Assembly: GCA_965661945.1 (NCBI GenBank)
Contig: CBFIFP010000003.1
Span: 1 to 64,000, forward strand
Origin: JAJRPT01 sp965661945
GTDB lineage: Bacteria > Bacteroidota > Ignavibacteria > Kapaibacteriales > UBA2268
Length of the DNA: 64,000 nt
Reading direction: 5' to 3'
The translations under genes were made by a program, and so were the position numbers. The notes beneath the pieces are model-generated. The model searched no databases. It worked only from the letters and a program-made list of their open reading frames with translations, and was not told the DNA's origin. Positions 62,301 through 64,000 of the stretch are shown in pieces (within the stretch, counting starts at the first letter, position 1; each line of letters begins with the position of its first letter).

Positions 62301-62567
62301 ACTCAAATTGGCTCAATCGAAAAAGGCAAACTCGCTGACTTAATCATCATAGACGGCAACCCTTTAACAAATATAAGATACACTGAAAAAATCACTCATA
62401 CTATGGTAAATGGTCGTTTATTTGAAGCAGAAACAATGAAAGAAGTAGGACATAATGCAAAAGCAATTACTCCTTTCTGGTGGAACGACCCTCAATACAG
62501 CGAAAACTTTGACTGGCACGACTTAGAAAAACAAATTAACACACCAAATTGCCATTGTGGTAGGTAA
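59307..62567 (+). CDS. Exported TolB-propeller amidohydrolase
   Basis: 1086 residues. Signal peptide MLKFTTLLIILNFFVFAEEN. Residues about 40-640 are WD40-like/TolB propeller repeats (VSPDGKEIVFD, FSPDGKKILFT, FSPDGSKIVFY, PSPDGKWLAF). From about 655 an amidohydrolase domain: ITVNSKFDVLENATVLVENN, then MPGLVDVHAHQGTF with the metal-binding HAH pair, IEHNIPV, LGSHGQIQGIG and GSIEKGKLADLIIIDGNPL. Probably a periplasmic metal hydrolase acting on peptides or cyclic amides; substrate unknown. No sorting domain. Followed by a bidirectional terminator. Confidence 0.9.
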   Translation: MLKFTTLLIILNFFVFAEENKWDVSKQVAKSKDVTYTVDNGTWLNLDVSPDGKEIVFDMLGDIYIMPITGGKAKVLRSGLAWECQPKFSPDGKKILFTSDISGGDNIWYMDKDGKNPKQVTNETFRLLNNGTWMPEGNYIIARKHFTSERSAGAGEMWMYHISGGSGVQLTKRKNDQQDVNEPFVSHDGKYLYFSEDMYPGGSFQYNKDPNSQIYVVRRYNFETGEIDNYVSGAGGAIRPVPNHKGDKLAFVRRVREKTVMYIKDMTTNQIEPVFSDLEKDQQEAWAIFGAFTSYNWTPDDKHIIVWGKGGKIWKVDVANKTAEIIPFQAEQKHSIADAVWTKQDINKDKFEAKVIRHLVTSPDEKFVIFNAIGYLWKMDLPNGTPKRLTNSTDFEYEPEFHPNGNSIIYVTWNDADYGSIMTLDLTTPNASPKKIGDAKGILREPSFSPDGSKIVFYHEDGNQYQGYKYAVKPGIYSMDANGSNINFVTDEGEYPTFNSDGTRIYYQTGGYLFGELDKGFHSVNLQGFDKRTIFKSKYTNKFVPSPDGKWLAFNELHHAYVCPIPQKGDAIDLSAKTDAFPVARITQNAGINLHWSGDSKTVFWTLGNRYFANKLKDRFKFLNEGEKELPALDTVGTKINLEYEQYKPQGLIAFTNARVITVNSKFDVLENATVLVENNQIKEVGTNVTIPPTAMVIDVKGKTIMPGLVDVHAHQGTFRYGLSPQKHWPYYASLAYGITTTHDPSSNSEMIFGNNEMIQAGEMVGPRVFSTGTIIYGADGDFKAVINSYQDAYSHLKRTQAYGAFSVKSYNQPRRDQRQQVIAAARDLGMMVVPEGGSHFYHNMSMILDGHTGIEHNIPVAPLYDDVLNMWKNAKTHNTPTLIVSYGAVTGEYYWYQKTNVWEKERLLNFTPRSIIDARSRHRTMIPDGEYDNGHILISQSLKKLTDNGVKINLGSHGQIQGIGAHWELWMFEQGGMTPKECIEAATMNGAKYIGMDTQIGSIEKGKLADLIIIDGNPLTNIRYTEKITHTMVNGRLFEAETMKEVGHNAKAITPFWWNDPQYSENFDWHDLEKQINTPNCHCGR

Positions 62568-62580
62568 ATTATAATATTAA

Positions 62581-62606
62581 AACAGCCACTTGAGAGAGTG
62601 GCTGTT
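62581..62606. terminator. Bidirectional terminator after the amidohydrolase gene
   Basis: 10-bp stem AACAGCCACT / AGTGGCTGTT with loop TGAGAG, then ATTTTAAATTT; between convergent genes. Confidence 0.85.
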
Positions 62607-62615
62607 ATTTTAAAT

Positions 62616-63167
62616 TTACTTCAACTTTTTAAAATTGTTTAATTTTCCAAAAACTTTTAAAAATTCTTTTTTAATATCATTTAAGGTTTGGACTTTTATC
62701 ATATCATTAACTTTGAAATCCCATTTATGACCCGAACCAGTTCCACGTCCTTTTCTATCGTGTAATTTTGTAAAGTCAATTTCAGATTTTAGAAAAAAAT
62801 TAATATAAAGTTCATTTGGAGTTACTCCAAGAAACATAATCCCATCATAGTCACCATTTTCTTTAATTCCTTCATTTTGAAATTTTTTATTTACATCAAT
62901 TGATGAGGTTTTCACTTCAAATTTAACATCATTAATTTTTAAATCCCAATCACCTTGGTCTCCTGCCTTATATTCTAGTTTGAGTCTATTTATAAAGATT
63001 GTAGTTAATGATAAAGCAAAAAATCTTTCACCAAAACTACCTCTCTTATCAATTTGCAAACTACGATATTCTTTATATTTACTCTCAGGGTCTAACCATT
63101 CACTTTGAGCTTCTTTCAAAATTTGTTTTAACAATGGTATGGCAATATTATCTATTTCATTTGTCAT
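62616..63167 (-). CDS. Probable restriction endonuclease (PD-(D/E)xK type)
   Basis: 183 residues. GDQGDWDLKINDVKFEVKTS gives the D...ExK catalytic arrangement of PD-(D/E)xK nucleases (Asp in GDWDLK, Glu and Lys in FEVKTS). The N-terminus GSFGERFFALSLTTIF and C-terminal GTGSGHKWDF are otherwise not recognised. Overlaps the methyltransferase gene by 11 bp, as expected for a restriction-modification pair. Confidence 0.65.
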   Translation of the reverse strand: MTNEIDNIAIPLLKQILKEAQSEWLDPESKYKEYRSLQIDKRGSFGERFFALSLTTIFINRLKLEYKAGDQGDWDLKINDVKFEVKTSSIDVNKKFQNEGIKENGDYDGIMFLGVTPNELYINFFLKSEIDFTKLHDRKGRGTGSGHKWDFKVNDMIKVQTLNDIKKEFLKVFGKLNNFKKLK

Positions 63168-64000
63168 AATAACCTAACTTTATTATTTCATTTTCTATTA
63201 AATCAGTTCTTAAATTAACTGCGCTATTCGTTGATAAAAAAGCAACTTTTTCCCAATTAATTTTATTGAAAAAGGCATCTGTAAGTTCATCTTTATACTT
63301 ATAAAAATCTATTCCATACCCTCTTCTATTTGGTAATTCTTCAAAACTTGAATACGCTTTCATACCCTTGAAACAAGTAGAAGGTAAATAAACATCACAC
63401 TTATCAAGCATTTTTTTATTTCTTGTGCTGCTTGGAGTTCCACCATCTGAAAGCGAATAAACTCTTGCAATTTTTTTGCAAGTTTTTCGTTCGGGTAAAT
63501 TAATTTTTTCTGTATTTATTTTAGTCCAAACTTGGAAAATAGTTGCAATACTAACTGGTTCACCATCTGGATATTCAAATGATTTTAGAGGTAATTTTTC
63601 AGAGTAAGCAAGTTTGTATCCTTTTACTCTGGTCATTGGGACACCTTTACCAGTGCTATTAAATAAAGGTGGAAGAATAAACGCTATTACATCAGCAAAA
63701 TGATACGAATGATTAATAAATCTTAAAGCTAAATTACCTCTTAAACCAAAAGGGGGATTACCAATAACAATATATTTTTTATTTTGAGGTGGATAATAAT
63801 CTAAATAATTTTTAGAAATTATTTCATTTTTATATATTCCCTTTGGGTCAATATCTATACCAATTCTTTTTTCTTTTGGTAATATTTTATAAAAATTACA
63901 GCACCCTGCACTTGGTTCAATGAAATTATAATTATCAATATTTATTTCTAGTGATTTCAAAACTTCTAATGTTTTATTAAAACAATATTGAGAGATTTTA
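63157..64000 (-). CDS. DNA adenine methyltransferase, N-terminus beyond window
   Basis: The frame is open to the right edge. A TTG at 63960 is a possible start, but the preceding codons read ISQYCFNKTLEVLKSL and join naturally to FIEPSAGCCNF, the AdoMet-binding motif I, so the gene probably begins outside. IGIDIDPKG and the catalytic motif IV VIGNPPFG identify an N6-adenine (or N4-cytosine) methylase. Ends inside the putative endonuclease gene; together a type II-like system. The target site cannot be read. Confidence 0.75.
   Translation of the reverse strand, partial: KISQYCFNKTLEVLKSLEINIDNYNFIEPSAGCCNFYKILPKEKRIGIDIDPKGIYKNEIISKNYLDYYPPQNKKYIVIGNPPFGLRGNLALRFINHSYHFADVIAFILPPLFNSTGKGVPMTRVKGYKLAYSEKLPLKSFEYPDGEPVSIATIFQVWTKINTEKINLPERKTCKKIARVYSLSDGGTPSSTRNKKMLDKCDVYLPSTCFKGMKAYSSFEELPNRRGYGIDFYKYKDELTDAFFNKINWEKVAFLSTNSAVNLRTDLIENEIIKLGYYDK

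Noticed and set aside
1..64000. tRNA or rRNA genes
   Set aside because: I looked for cloverleaf-like GC-rich stretches and conserved rRNA strings in the gaps and found none.

Overview
The window is AT-rich chromosomal DNA from a Gram-negative bacterium, most probably of the Bacteroidota / Ignavibacteria / Kapabacteria (FCB) group. Four large secreted proteins have the modular look of type IX secretion (T9SS) cargo: signal peptide, sialidase-like BNR propeller repeats and a YPNP-type C-terminal sorting domain. LPS-related genes (an LptF/G-family permease, hldD) and lnt point to an outer membrane. Many genes carry a Bacteroidota-like -7 promoter element (TAATTTTG). I cannot name the genus. No rRNA, tRNA or CRISPR array was seen.

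Layout. 1-3.1 kb: a truncated T9SS propeller protein and a frameshifted small Cys-rich secreted protein, then a repeat-rich gap. 3.1-12.9 kb: housekeeping block pepD, mreC-mreB, secG (minus), then an LptF/G-family permease, lnt, a DUF2059 protein and hslV-hslU (plus). 12.9-17 kb: NlpC/P60 lipoprotein coupled to a 52-aa membrane peptide, and a second copy of the 'small Cys-rich + large propeller' pair, whose small gene is interrupted by a G9 homopolymer typical of phase variation. 17.2-26.7 kb: acetyl-CoA synthetase and two tandem giant T9SS proteins whose last 587 residues and terminator are practically identical. 26.7-34.3 kb: flavin monooxygenase, glycosyltransferase, response regulator, ssb, barrel-like protein, UbiA-like protein, murI and an AbgT-family transporter.

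34.4-43.3 kb is the most unusual part: an array of eight plus-strand cassettes, each starting with a fragment of the same Rhs core (KDHLGNVRLVF...YYPFGMLMPDMSW...) and carrying a different payload. Three payloads are Rhs C-terminal domains with zinc-metallopeptidase-like motifs (one a full HExxHxxGxxH metzincin motif), each overlapping an exported or lipoprotein gene that is a candidate immunity partner. Four are type II toxin-antitoxin modules (one VapBC, three HicAB) sitting where the toxin tip would be. One is a dead toxin tail. Two cassettes are also broken by ~100-bp inverted-repeat elements. No full-length rhs gene is present, so this looks like a silent or decaying archive of toxin tips flanked by homologous core sequence.

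43.4-49.8 kb: F1Fo ATP synthase operon atpZ-(atpI-like)-atpB-E-F-H-A-[hldD]-atpG on the minus strand, with hldD inserted and atpD/atpC absent. 49.9-58.5 kb: LysE-type exporter, lipoprotein, alpha/beta hydrolase, membrane protein, YebC, SulP transporter, a flavin-reductase / photolyase-like / TIGR03643 trio and a SLOG-like protein. A 0.8-kb noncoding repeat-rich gap follows, then a 1086-aa TolB-propeller amidohydrolase and a probable restriction-modification pair running off the right edge.
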